DNA of 64,000 nt from Antedon mediterranea (Eukaryota > Echinodermata > Crinoidea > Comatulida > Antedonidae): positions 19,535,001-19,599,000 of the forward strand of contig NC_092673.1 of assembly GCF_964355755.1 (NCBI RefSeq), in the 5' to 3' direction. Below the pieces are notes generated by a model. That model worked only from the letters and a program-made list of their open reading frames with translations, was not told the DNA's origin and did no database searches. This document shows positions 54,401 through 57,590 of the stretch, in pieces. Each line of letters begins with the position of its first letter. Position 1 is the first letter of the stretch. The translations under genes were made by a program, and so were the position numbers.

Positions 54401-57356
54401 AATGTATGCAGTGGAACCCCCACTGTCAATATTCCATGTGAGACTATAGTTAAACAATGTATGCAGTGGAACCCCCACTGTCAATATTCCATGTGAGACT
54501 ATAGTTAAACAATGTATGCAGTGGAACCCCCACTGTCAATATTCCATGTGAGACTATAGTTAAACAATGTATGCAGTGGAACCCCCACTGTCAATATTCC
54601 ATGTGAGACTATAGTTAAACAATGTATGCAGTGGAACCCCCACTGTCAATATTCCATGTGAGACTATAGTTAAACAATGTATGCAGTGGAACCCCCACTG
54701 TCAATATTCCATGTGAGACTATAGTTAAACAATGTATGCAGTGGAACTCCCACTGTCAATATTCCATGTGAGACTATAGTTAAACAATGTATGCAGTGGA
54801 ACTGTCAATATTCCATGTGAGACTATAGTTAAACAATGTATGCAGTGGAACCCCCACTGTCAATATTCCATGTGAGACTATAGTTAAACAATGTATGCAG
54901 TGGAACTGTCAATATTCCATGTGAGACTATAGTTAAACAATGTATGCAGTGGAACTGTCAATATTCCATGTGAGACTATAGTTAAACAATGTATGCAGTG
55001 GAACCCCCACTGTCAATATTCCATGTGAGACTATAGTTAAACAATGTATGCAGTGGAACCCCCACTGTCAATATTCCATGTGAGACTATAGTTAAACAAT
55101 GTATGCAGTGGAACTGTCAATATTCCACCACAGACTCTACAAAGGCATTGCATTATGTACTATAAACATTTTCCTATAGTAAATGTACATCTCATTTTAA
55201 TCATTTTTAGGCTGTAGTGATGAGGACCAAAATGAAAGCACATCATCCAGTCACCAATCTCAACCAAGAGAAGGTAAGTTACTAGTAGATAAAGATTATG
55301 ATACGAAAAGAGTTTCTCAACCTTACAACTTTACTTCCTTTATGGAAACACATGGTATATACACCTACCCTGACTTTACTAGTGTTTATTTGCACTCTAT
55401 GAAAACCTTTAAACAATATAATCATATATTATAGTCATGATGATATGATACTGAAATTGATGTTTAAATGATGAATTTCTGGGATTTTATTTTTCATTCA
55501 TTCATCTTCTTATTTCGAAATACCATGGTGACATAATATATCCATAGCAAAAGAGGAAAAAAAATCTTAATCTAAGAGCTCATAGAACAAAAACATATAA
55601 ATCTAAATATAAAGTCAATGCAACAAGGCATTCCATTGTATTTGCATTCTTGACACATTAAGAATGTGGCGATTAATAAAAAGAATAATACTAATTATTA
55701 ACATAAGATAAAAAAAATAATGCGAGTGAGTATTTGTTTACTGTAGTACTTTGTTTCTAAAGCTCATTTTTCTACATTATTTAAAAAAAGTACAGAAAGG
55801 TAGTTGATTTTCCACAATTTATTTGAACATTTTATCACAACAATTTTCTATGTGATCACTTGATGACACCTAAAGCCTGTTTTGCTGTCGACGTTGTTCG
55901 ACGCTATCGTTAACAATAATCGCCGATCTCATACGTAAACATTGAATTTTAACGATTTACAGGAAAAGGTACTTTTTTAACTAACCACGACGATACAAAT
56001 CATCTGCGATTTACAGGAAAAGGTATAATAATCGATGGTAATCAACGCTACAAGTCGCGATCGTTGACAATCGCAAGAGTTGAATCCAGTTCAACTCTAG
56101 CCGATATCGCAATGCTAAAATGTAAGAACTGACCAATCATCTTGTCGATACAGCATATGACGTCACATAATTAGTGGAAAATTCTGAGATTACATTTATT
56201 TTTGTTGCATTGCGGCTCGATCAGAGCTAGGCCTAGCCATGCCAAAGTGAATATAAAATGATGTTCCGGAAAGTAGGCGTAGGGATATTAGGTAGGTCTA
56301 AGTCATCAGCCTAGTCCAAAATGCTGATTTGACTAGGATAGGCCTACTGAGAATGAAGAACCATCAGTATAGAGATAGTAGTATGCCTAGGCCCACGTCT
56401 GCTACAGTGTGAGCCTACTAGTACTAGTAGTAGAGGCAGCGGAATCCTCTATTCATTTTTTCATGTTACGACGGCATTTCAACTCTAACGTTCAACGCTA
56501 GAAATCAAATGTTCGCGCTATCGTTATAATTTCAACTTGATAGTTTAAAAACGATCAAGTTGAACTTGTAACGATTAACGATGATAGCGTCGGCGTATAA
56601 CGTCGACAGGAAAACAGGCTTATGATCAAAAACGTTTGTGATCACATTTTCAAATAAAACTACCTTGTCTGTACATCTTTTGGACATTACATATTTTCTT
56701 ATGCAGCATCATCCTTTTTGTTATTTTATTACTTGAAAATTATTATGGTGTTTTAATAATTCATATTCATAATATTCAAACATTGATTATGATTTAACAG
56801 CATTGATAATTATGCTAAATATATATTGAAAACTTGCTTTTCTTTAACCATAGGTTTCTCAGAGGATGATTTTAAACAGTTGATTGCAGACTTTGCAAAA
56901 TGGTTTGATGACCGTGGACTTCTTAACAGGCTACAAGTTCTATTCATAGAAATAGTAGACGACATTGAAGCAGTGAAAAGGGTTACAAGTACAACTGAAC
57001 TGTTAGCTCTGTTAACTGCAAATGGGCAATTGAGTCAAACAAATCTGTCTGTACTGTATGATGCAATAAAAGTAACTGCACAATTTGGCTTCGAGTCGGT
57101 CATTAAAGAAAAGCTTCGTCCTTTCAAGAATATCAAGAAGCGTAAGGTAGCATCATTTTCATCGCAAACAAAAAAGATTTTTAATCTGGGAAAAAGTCTT
57201 AGTGATTCAGATAAAGAAACTCTTGATGTACGATACAACTTTCCTGTTGTTAAGGGGTATACTGACAGCTGGAGTCTGATATTAGATTTTGTTCCTCGAG
57301 GGTTGCTGAGTGAAGACAAAATAGATGAGGTTAATAAGTTGTTGAAAAGAAATTGA
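12456..57356 (+). CDS. Roco-family protein: ANK repeats, Roc, COR, membrane hairpin, DED-like (26 coding exons)
   Basis: Predicted to encode a multidomain GTPase scaffold of about 1,249 residues, likely in death or innate-immune signalling by analogy with DAPK1-type Roco proteins. Domains in order: helical lead (1-34), six ankyrin repeats (35-248), half repeat and linker (249-307), Roc with P-loop 344-351, switch I T369, WDHGGQ 491-496 and THKG 579-582, COR (about 640-1002), hydrophobic hairpin (about 1010-1048), death-effector-like domain (about 1090-1170) and a further helical C-terminus. The exons listed separately below keep one frame throughout, except for one extra base at about 45829. 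Introns hold transposons and minisatellites, and one intron is 9.6 kb. No kinase domain is seen. Whether this allele makes full-length protein is uncertain, and no transcript evidence is available. Confidence 0.8.
12850..12943 (+). CDS. Roco gene exon 2 (lead into ankyrin repeats)
   Basis: 94 bp between ttgacag and gtataa. It reads KHLVEALSRNDLKTIKQIC then KTQPDLLKSINE, the pattern of a capping ankyrin helix pair. It ends in phase 0, joining directly to the DGDTPLH start of each ankyrin exon. No other open frame spans it. Confidence 0.7.
13086..15536. repeat. Minisatellite, 71-bp unit, about 34 copies (intron 2)
   Basis: Units contain tacacactgatgatggggg, tataacctgcatgtactgat and taacaacattaggctaaaaa plus an AATAAT-rich spacer. 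Copies differ by a few bases (g/a, t/c, ttaac/tcaac), with occasional deletions, e.g. near 15375. Reverse-strand frames with repeated Ser-Val-Cys-Ile are artefacts. Confidence 0.95.
15551..15690. repeat. Detached fragment of an ankyrin-array unit
   Basis: The segment gattttcatcgaggcaaatg through aaaatcagtactgaaagtat matches the spacer of the array units near 16640, 23310, 24665, 26225 and 27735. It marks the left limit of the segmental duplication. Confidence 0.7.
16088..16180. repeat. Short repeat starting with a perfect hairpin
   Basis: aggttatatgcat (16088-16100) and atgcatataacct (16105-16117) are perfect inverted arms around tatc. The following ~65 bp (ttagaatctttatttatt) match 48161..48260, which starts with nearly the same hairpin. 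A diverged reverse copy lies at about 52420-52500. Confidence 0.65.
17032..17080 (+). pseudogene. Truncated ankyrin exon remnant
   Basis: Only the 3' half survives (agtgacgtgtctcatacaac to gcaaaataag, then the donor gtaatg). The acceptor and the TPLH half are gone, replaced by the intronic ctgatccatggtaagatat. It cannot be spliced in as a normal exon. Confidence 0.75.
17441..17683 (+). CDS. Unrecognised 80-codon open segment
   Basis: Open from just after ttatag at 17440 to TAA at 17681. It reads VPPVESNKRLGKESNDKFQ, later IYESHDITIIRCQIIIELL and EVYRPDDVTPRLDLSNNNK. Composition is protein-like, with no homopolymer runs, and an acceptor-like sequence precedes it. It lies in a ~375-bp insertion (about 17315-17690) absent from other array units. 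It could be a terminal exon or transposon fragment. I do not recognise it. Confidence 0.3.
   Translation, partial: VPPVESNKRLGKESNDKFQSISGIYESHDITIIRCQIIIELLSKQSIEVFVCNRILEVYRPDDVTPRLDLSNNNKRAGFL
17990..18615. mobile_element. TTAA-flanked MITE inside the LINE
   Basis: Ends are AGACCCCTTCCCTGC on the left and the imperfect complement GTAGGGAATGGGGCT on the right, each abutting TTAA (17986-17989, 18616-18619). Removing the element and one TTAA restores the LINE frame (Q-E-V-N-L-L-G-V). It has no transposase frame. The TIR sequence differs from the MITE at 6894, so it is a separate family. Confidence 0.75.
18621..19244 (+). pseudogene. LINE reverse transcriptase C-terminal fragment
   Basis: The protein carries the post-RT motif LLGVIIQNNLKWQSHV, then LRPVLDYAAPLWHAGL and VEKIQKRVCKIVLG, typical of CR1/Jockey-group ORF2 C-termini. 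Coding continues upstream of the MITE (DLHISNHSLAVVQEV at about 17950-17985). A 146-bp tandem duplication (starts 18985 and 19131) breaks the C-terminus, and the Penelope-like element cuts it at 19244. Remaining 3' sequence resumes at 20812. No catalytic RT core is present, so it is inactive. Confidence 0.75.
19245..20811 (+). mobile_element. Penelope-like element with inverted 5' part
   Basis: A 12-bp target duplication GCTTCCAAACTA flanks it (19233-19244 and 20812-20823). The 3' two thirds encode the end of the RT and the GIY-YIG endonuclease. The 5' part, 19277-19690, is the near-perfect reverse complement of the 3' end, 20400-20806. Such terminal inverted arrangements are common in Penelope-like elements. 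The RT start is missing. Confidence 0.85.
19690..20714 (+). pseudogene. Penelope-like RT end and GIY-YIG endonuclease, frameshifted
   Basis: The catalytic box FVDDI starts at about 19693, followed by the RT thumb region (FLDTLILVDGEGNINTKVFR). The frame ends at TAA near 20122, but the linker continues in another frame (IPYIQGLSEKIKRTLKKYN), then CGVVYKVGCTNC and MVYIGETGRALKTRIKEHK, the GIY-YIG core with its Cys pair. One frameshift at about 20117 separates the two. RT motifs upstream of FVDD are absent, so the copy is dead. Codons before 19690 belong to the inverted segment and are not original coding. Confidence 0.8.
21239..21323 (+). pseudogene. Ankyrin exon remnant with internal deletion (left)
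   Basis: The unit runs from tggtttgggttgacaaaaaa to gttgtcagtattatacacca and gcaaaagaag, then gtaatg. Everything from the acceptor to the middle of the exon is deleted, leaving about 23 bp of exon end. The same junction occurs at 28171-28256. Confidence 0.75.
21542..21649 (+). CDS. Roco gene exon 3 (ankyrin repeat 1)
   Basis: 108 bp, phase 0 at both ends, between tttccag and gtaaatg. It encodes DGDTPLHSYLRTGYTSTLAI through QHGAPVALQNK: the TPLH turn, inner helix and GAP loop of an ankyrin repeat, with three residues more than the usual 33. Confidence 0.85.
21874..21981 (+). CDS. Roco gene exon 4 (ankyrin repeat 2)
   Basis: 108 bp, phase 0/0. It encodes DGNTPLHSYLGRGYRSTLEI then VTCLIQHGAPVALQNK. 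It lies only 332 bp after exon 3, with nearly identical flanking intron, a recent short-unit duplicate. Confidence 0.85.
22202..22309 (+). CDS. Roco gene exon 5 (ankyrin repeat 3)
   Basis: 108 bp, phase 0/0. It encodes DGNTPLHSYLGSGYRSTLEI then VTCLIQHGTPLALQNK, very close to exon 4. It is the third member of the 330-bp short-unit array. Confidence 0.85.
23655..23762 (+). CDS. Roco gene exon 6 (ankyrin repeat 4)
   Basis: 108 bp, phase 0/0, between tttccag and gtaatg. The TPLH turn has changed to TLLH (DGNTLLHFYLGNEYTPTLEI), the most diverged intact copy. It is the first member of the 1.5-kb long-unit series. Confidence 0.8.
25201..25305 (+). CDS. Roco gene exon 7 (ankyrin repeat 5)
   Basis: 105 bp, phase 0/0. 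It encodes YGDTPLHLYLRSTAPTLEIV then TCLIQHGAPVALQNK, one codon shorter than earlier copies; the first residue is Y, not D. The frame is preserved. Confidence 0.85.
26739..26843 (+). CDS. Roco gene exon 8 (ankyrin repeat 6)
   Basis: 105 bp, phase 0/0, acceptor cttttcag. It encodes SGDTPLHSYLRSGYATLSIV then TCLIQHGAPVELQNK. It is the last intact copy in the array. Confidence 0.85.
28171..28256 (+). pseudogene. Ankyrin exon remnant with internal deletion (right)
   Basis: It has the same deletion junction as 21239-21323 (ttgtcagtattatacaccag, then gcaaagaag, gtaatg). Only the last ~20 bp of the exon remain and no acceptor reads into them. Confidence 0.75.
28733..28817 (+). CDS. Roco gene exon 9 (final partial ankyrin repeat)
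   Basis: 85 bp between tttaatag and gtaagtg, in phase 0, out phase 1. It encodes DGNTLVSLLESNRRIERERK then TEILNFLEG, a degenerate repeat that begins with the array's DGNT motif. It lies outside the duplicated units and is probably the ancestral distal exon. Confidence 0.75.
29106..29310 (-). repeat. Possible 3' end of a retroelement
   Basis: On the minus strand the segment ends with AATAAAGAGATTGATTTG followed by AT-rich sequence, like a LINE tail with a poly(A) signal. No coding part is seen, so the class is uncertain. Confidence 0.35.
29394..30413. repeat. AT-rich block flanked by ~125-bp direct repeats
   Basis: 29394-29517 and 30283-30413 share ggcaaacaatttacgatagg, aggagataaatattgaatat and tttgtttccacaatg. 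Between them, 29600-30240 is built from variants of tagatagctattag and tctactta, many inverted. It may be a transposable element with internal palindromic repeats. I see no coding content. Confidence 0.6.
30414..31196. other. Intron sequence
   Basis: No exon is seen between exons 9 and 10 here. A minus-strand reading near 30600-30640 has an AATAAA-containing tail (cacaataaagataacttg), possibly another retroelement end. Confidence 0.35.
31197..31289 (+). CDS. Roco gene exon 10 (linker)
   Basis: 93 bp between tttttttag and gtgagt, phases 1/1. It encodes DLPSTVDEQFQTQFQKPTND then KQITKLRKPESG, a hydrophilic linker between ankyrin repeats and Roc with no motif. It is accepted because its phases fit both neighbours and the frame is open. 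Confidence 0.65.
31654..31813 (+). CDS. Roco gene exon 11 (Roc P-loop)
   Basis: 160 bp between ttttcag and gtaagt, phase 1 in, 2 out. It encodes a charged helix (ARELEYQEAYKEALKGG), then a strand and the Walker A motif GQEGVGKT, followed by CLINACLGK. The P-loop binds the nucleotide phosphates in the Roc GTPase; K350 and T351 are the canonical lysine and hydroxyl residue. Confidence 0.9.
32107..32192 (+). CDS. Roco gene exon 12 (Roc switch I)
   Basis: 86 bp between tctcag and gtaaac, phase 2 in, 1 out. It encodes IFEEEHKVTDGIAVIRTVST then TWTEAKAD. T369 in KVTDGI is the expected switch I threonine that coordinates magnesium. The donor is weaker than the others. Confidence 0.85.
32528..32592 (+). 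CDS. Roco gene exon 13
   Basis: 65 bp between tctacag and gtatgt, phase 1 in, 0 out. It encodes NPLKQYTKFVTDKLREKKTI, a basic amphipathic helix inside the Roc insertion between switch I and WDHGGQ. Confidence 0.7.
32873..32993 (+). CDS. Roco gene exon 14 (Asp/Asn-rich)
   Basis: 121 bp between tttatcag and gtatgt, phase 0 in, 1 out. It encodes IDMKPPTDDVEDDDGIVVDY, then a low-complexity Asp/Asn tract (KDDNNDDYKNNDNNDYTND). The DNA is a decayed GAT/AAT repeat, and similar GATGAT-rich DNA lies in the next intron (33280-33390). The segment probably forms a disordered loop in Roc. Confidence 0.65.
33465..33622 (+). CDS. Roco gene exon 15 (Roc G3 motif)
   Basis: 158 bp between actacag and gtaagt, phase 1 in, 0 out. 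After a charged helix (DVIKELEEKKEDPLEE) it encodes FNIWDHGGQLIYHGIHR. WDHGGQ matches the Roc DxGGQ switch II signature; D492 should contact magnesium through water. Confidence 0.9.
34033..34122 (+). CDS. Roco gene exon 16 (Roc strand after switch II)
   Basis: 90 bp between tttgcag and gtaagt, phase 0/0. It encodes MFMTLQALYIVVFDLSVDLN then DPAVYIDSNG, the Roc beta strand with FDLS. The next exon lies 9.6 kb away beyond a transposon-filled intron. Confidence 0.9.
35565..36090. repeat. Tandem repeat inside the TIR element, about 160-bp unit
   Basis: Units share tatggatttgcccaaat, aacccaagggccggtc and atggacc..., starting near 35570, 35722, 35895 and 36052. The series resumes on the far side of the gypsy element at about 42545-42665, showing the retrotransposon landed in this array. 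Confidence 0.75.
36093..36880 (-). repeat. 3' LTR of the gypsy element
   Basis: 788 bp, read on the minus strand from TGTAATGGATCGG to GATTCCCGAACC. It differs from 41757..42544 at about three visible positions (near 36413, 36472, 36579). Small open frames in it are spurious. Confidence 0.9.
36928..38136 (-). pseudogene. Gypsy integrase, N-terminus deleted
   Basis: 402 residues from the first ATG, but in-frame coding extends a little upstream (QLLKRRCFWPGM). The Cys pair CFSC of the zinc domain is present, its His pair is not. The catalytic core shows D44 (AIDF), D103 (HSDQGR) and E139 (NGQCERFN) with exactly 35 residues between the last two. The C-terminus has a GPF/Y-like module (VGGPLNYVNRRRL). 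It is in a different frame from gag-pol. Confidence 0.85.
38192..41359 (-). CDS. Gypsy Gag-Pol polyprotein (Gag, protease, RT, RNase H start)
   Basis: A single 1,055-residue frame. Gag spans about 1-310 and ends in two CCHC knuckles (CYNCGKNGHTKSDC at 277-290, CWFCRGRGHYSYAC at 297-310). The aspartic protease has DTG at 409-411 (LGCILDTGAEASIIP). The RT has VDYRKLN, LDLSHGFFQ and the catalytic box YLDD at 816-819. RNase H starts with EVDAS (D972) and reaches FTDHNPLANL before an abrupt end at 1055. The usual RNase H tail, connection and integrase zinc domain are missing: only about 55 bp separate this frame from the integrase frame. Gag and Pol share one frame with no stop between them. Confidence 0.9.
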   Translation of the reverse strand: MSLGQSKSEATASGDGVNDVIAALTNVLKGVSVQKAPPIKLVKFKGVPRSPGDLTLKEWLEDFRIYCDHYSLGDDDRYDTLISHLGGCAKDEVKCSMSMCENGKNVKAAIRILELAFKSEDSVASYSSAFYSRQLLPGETLAEYSLSLMKLYSQLVEASYTSEQSALRHLQDTTLKQRLVDGVRDPTVKRELRRIELAFRGKSFFDMREEVLELYKVDIVRTNPRAHGVECNERPSELSEVKRELQALKKQISEIQRSQFISSPPKFNQHSTGPLKCYNCGKNGHTKSDCEIPSGLCWFCRGRGHYSYACPHKNRSSNSNTPGIQRSASDTPTQDIINTVSKSQTNHPIPTGNVEREVHIPVVATDNNGNMSNVQSLKCSDVVLVDKLVARSPCTILRIGSTELGCILDTGAEASIIPSSVYNKQLKSIVGELGSVNGLFMNVIGVCGVEVPIEGYVEIPIVIGEQKLTGSFLVVSDAVTVTNHSNEYPVLIGCNILRELQGFHLLRDLSHVTATHVDAPWNRKAEILLQVDEDESSILVSLQHSDVTIPCDSHSEIVDGSVKSDIDDCKFSDHTQSRLVSVGSVRKLYDINHSYSNSFCGTELNSESQQLPPGVIINGNLDCVETQQVTNLLSKYNHVFSHSGFDVGKCDVIPHVINLKDETPIRLPYRRIPPHSISSVKSMLQEMLDQGIIRPSKSEFASPIVLVKKKDGSLRMCVDYRKLNFQTLKDSFPLPRIDEVLEVLTGSCYFSTLDLSHGFFQIIMADESINKTALRVPWGLYEFVRMPQGLSNSPGTFQRVMEYVLGDMNLTQIVLYLDDILIFSSSFKQHLSRLENVLSRLYKYGLKVKGKKCDFFKTEVTYLGHVISSAGVAVDYGKIEKILTWPTPKSITELKSFLGLSSYYRKFICNYAKIAAPLHLVTRLSDTQAGKAHSFRWTEIEEAAFVELKNALTKPPVLVYPKFDEPFVIEVDASLKGLCACLLQESNGSLHPIAYASRSLRGAECRYPDLSSFKLELLGLKWAVVDKFASYIQGSKVTIFTDHNPLANLKTKFMS
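41757..42544 (-). repeat. 5' LTR of the gypsy element
   Basis: 788 bp, nearly identical to 36093..36880. It would hold the promoter of the element on the minus strand. Its outer flank continues the tandem repeat of the host TIR element. Confidence 0.9.
43685..43864 (+). CDS. Roco gene exon 17 (Roc G4 motif)
   Basis: 180 bp, phase 0/0, between ttgacag and gttaat. An earlier donor (gtaagc at 43827) gives phase 1 and a stop in exon 18, so the later donor is chosen. It encodes WTNLQFILSYILSVYSHS and PTILIVGTHKGKLGK. The G4 motif is THKG at 579-582, where Roc proteins normally have THxD. Confidence 0.8.
44089..44340 (+). CDS. Roco gene exon 18 (end of Roc, start of COR)
   Basis: 252 bp, phase 0/0, between caaccag and gtaaat. 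It encodes AKKAFKMIRDAIKQKEFQKN, then YFAVENS (the G5-like region of Roc), a helix (DLRKVIDDLMTALEKEVPL) and the COR entry LKWMRF. Nothing interrupts the frame. Confidence 0.85.
44879..45073 (+). CDS. Roco gene exon 19 (COR)
   Basis: 195 bp, phase 0/0, between tctttag and gtaagt. It encodes SFLLNFLYDLGEIVYRPDN and VLDPMQLVEIVTAF, matching the COR pattern of helix-LG-I-Y/F then L-DPxxLV. COR domains dimerise Roco proteins. Confidence 0.85.
45349..45543 (+). CDS. Roco gene exon 20 (COR)
   Basis: 195 bp, phase 0/0, between ttttttag and gtaggt. It encodes LDKGILEEKLLRKLWKER and FEFLVALMIQLGFICER, the COR winged-helix-like segment (KGIL...LLxxLW, then LxxLGFIC). Confidence 0.85.
45778..46072 (+). 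CDS. Roco gene exon 21 (COR), carries a one-base frameshift
   Basis: 295 bp between atttcag and gtactg, while both neighbours need phase 0. The entry frame gives ESVEKRSFFTPCFQDIK, the usual COR F-x-PC segment, then stops at TGA 45829-45831. The downstream frame gives VKPVPDDSQSISVYYDF, DFKGYLPDVLFPYMI and so on to the donor. One extra base near 45829 explains both the stop and the 3n+1 length. It may be a real disabling mutation, an allele or a sequence error. Confidence 0.75.
46168..46239 (+). CDS. Roco gene exon 22
   Basis: 72 bp, phase 0/0, between tttttcag and gtatgt. It encodes VTIKRTNAPNEASNLEPSSE then ACKE, a strand followed by a polar loop within the C-terminal part of COR. Confidence 0.7.
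46931..47147 (+). CDS. Roco gene exon 23 (end of COR)
   Basis: 217 bp between atttgtag and gtaaga, phase 0 in, 1 out. It encodes VLLTIQKSFEPSKDGGRRGI then QYERCILCDVCSDGS and a Cys-rich end with LPCTKTRKYLRMDVARYK. Paired cysteines (CILCDVC) resemble the zinc-ribbon-like tail seen after COR in related proteins. Confidence 0.8.
47945..48121 (+). CDS. Roco gene exon 24 (hydrophobic membrane segment)
   Basis: 177 bp between atttcag and gtaaga, phases 1/1. It encodes a 39-residue hydrophobic stretch (1010-1048) with a central GIPAGIAG break, then WCIYKMDVLYYYTRIFGG. The length suits two short membrane helices in a hairpin or one long helix. Exons 23 and 24 both end in R-x-FGG at a phase 1 donor, so exon 24 can be skipped without changing the frame. 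Confidence 0.75.
48161..48260. repeat. Short hairpin repeat, second copy
   Basis: aggttatatgcat, tatc, atgcatgtaacct with the following ttagaatcttttttta block match 16088..16180. One arm base differs. It abuts the LINE remains in the same intron. Confidence 0.6.
48300..50965 (+). mobile_element. Decayed CR1/L2-like LINE (intron 24)
   Basis: Fragments of one plus-strand ORF2 appear in order: endonuclease end, RT and C-terminal region. The element ends with aaataaattcaatcaatcaa, a short tandem ATCA-type tail typical of CR1/L2 elements. Several frameshifts and a deletion across the catalytic box make it inactive. Confidence 0.8.
48330..50684 (+). pseudogene. LINE ORF2 remains (endonuclease end and reverse transcriptase)
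   Basis: 48380-48530 encodes the APE endonuclease end (SLIDHILVN, LSDHVVIYC). 48743-49003 is the RT lead (RDKFLYAYKK, LWKHLGKLGF). 49034-49459 reaches the RT motif NYRPISILP. 49618-49800 has VLIDVKKAFDSVNHNIL. 49920-50684 holds WFNDNKLSIHPDKTESILFG and the C-terminal domain to LFKHKVNEYFKN. The YADD box that should lie near 49865 is missing: coding jumps from FLCYIND-like codons to IASGTDAR. At least four frame changes are present. Confidence 0.8.
51335..51727 (-). mobile_element. 5S rRNA-derived SINE
   Basis: On the minus strand a full-length 5S-like head is followed by a body containing ccttaggcaaggtgcttta and attgcctcgtcattcgg, a type of conserved SINE body seen in invertebrates. Such 5S-headed elements are classed as SINE3. 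The 3' boundary is approximate, and I cannot assign the body domain (Deu, Nin or other) without comparison. Confidence 0.75.
51607..51727 (-). pseudogene. 5S rRNA-like sequence (head of the SINE)
   Basis: On the minus strand it begins atatggccatactgcgttga and continues with accgattctcgtcagatcac, aaagttaagcaacattgggc and ggcgggtgctg, aligning end to end with animal 5S rRNA. The box A region is well kept and box C is diverged. Downstream SINE body and substitutions argue against a functional 5S gene. Confidence 0.8.
52773..53160. repeat. Tandem repeat, 84-88-bp unit, about 4.5 copies
   Basis: Units start gctgctattagctgtgatat and contain cttaccagtagtagtactat and tctatacattgttacaacat. The first unit lacks acat. 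The repeated hydrophobic frame through it is a by-product of the 84-bp spacing. Confidence 0.9.
53162..54141 (-). repeat. Dispersed repeat, copy 2 (inverted)
   Basis: It is the reverse complement of 5157..6268, lacking about 140 bp that correspond to 5785-5925. Divergence is moderate, with several small indels. Confidence 0.75.
54209..55126. repeat. Minisatellite, 55-bp unit with a 46-bp variant, about 17 copies
   Basis: The unit is ccatgtgagactatagttaa, acaatgtatgcagtggaac, cccccactgtcaatatt. The 46-bp form lacks nine bases around cccccact. Inner copies are almost identical, so the array is young or homogenised. It ends about 80 bp before exon 25. Confidence 0.95.
55211..55273 (+). CDS. Roco gene exon 25 (polar linker)
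   Basis: 63 bp between atttttag and gtaagt, phases 1/1. It encodes CSDEDQNESTSSSHQSQPRE, a Ser/Gln/Glu-rich linker between the membrane segment and the C-terminal domain. Support is splice-site quality and phase fit only. Confidence 0.65.
55872..56622. mobile_element. TIR element (MITE) in intron 25
   Basis: The left end AAGCCTGTTTTGCTGTCGAC and the right end GTCGACAGGAAAACAGGCTT are inverted repeats; the similarity continues inward through gacgctatcgttaac-like sequence. About 750 bp, no open frame. The flanks read TAA on the left and TAT on the right, so a Harbinger-like 3-bp target duplication is possible but not clean. Confidence 0.65.
56854..57356 (+). CDS. Roco gene exon 26 (death-effector-like domain, C-terminus)
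   Basis: 503 bp from accatag to TGA. It encodes FSEDDFKQLIADFAKWFDDR, later ELLALLTANGQLSQTNLSVL and YDAIKVTAQFGFESVIKEKL: the helix pattern and the L-x2-L-x2-x-G-x-LS-xxNLSxL signature resemble a death-effector domain. A second helical region ends SWSLILDFVPRGLLSEDKI then DEVNKLLKRN and could be a further death-fold half. DEDs bind other DEDs in caspase-8/FADD-type complexes. The fold call is by pattern only; CARD or death domain is the alternative. Confidence 0.7.
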
Positions 57357-57382
57357 GGTGACGTTTAGTTCACCATTAGTGC

Positions 57383-57388
57383 AATAAA
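57383..57388 (+). terminator. AATAAA poly(A) signal of the Roco gene
   Basis: AATAAA lies 27 bases after the stop codon, giving a very short 3'UTR. The GT/T-rich sequence around 57430 suits a cleavage region. Confidence 0.6.
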
Positions 57389-57590
57389 CAATGGACTGCA
57401 ATAACAAAAAGAAATGATAACAATAATAGTTATTTAAGGATCATTTTGACTACATTTCACACTTCACATGACCTATTGCAGCAGAAACTTTCCGAATTGA
57501 GGTGTCATTTATATAACGATATAACTGTAATATTATTATAAATTATATATAATATTATTCTAATACCGCAATTTAAGTTTCTTCGCTATT

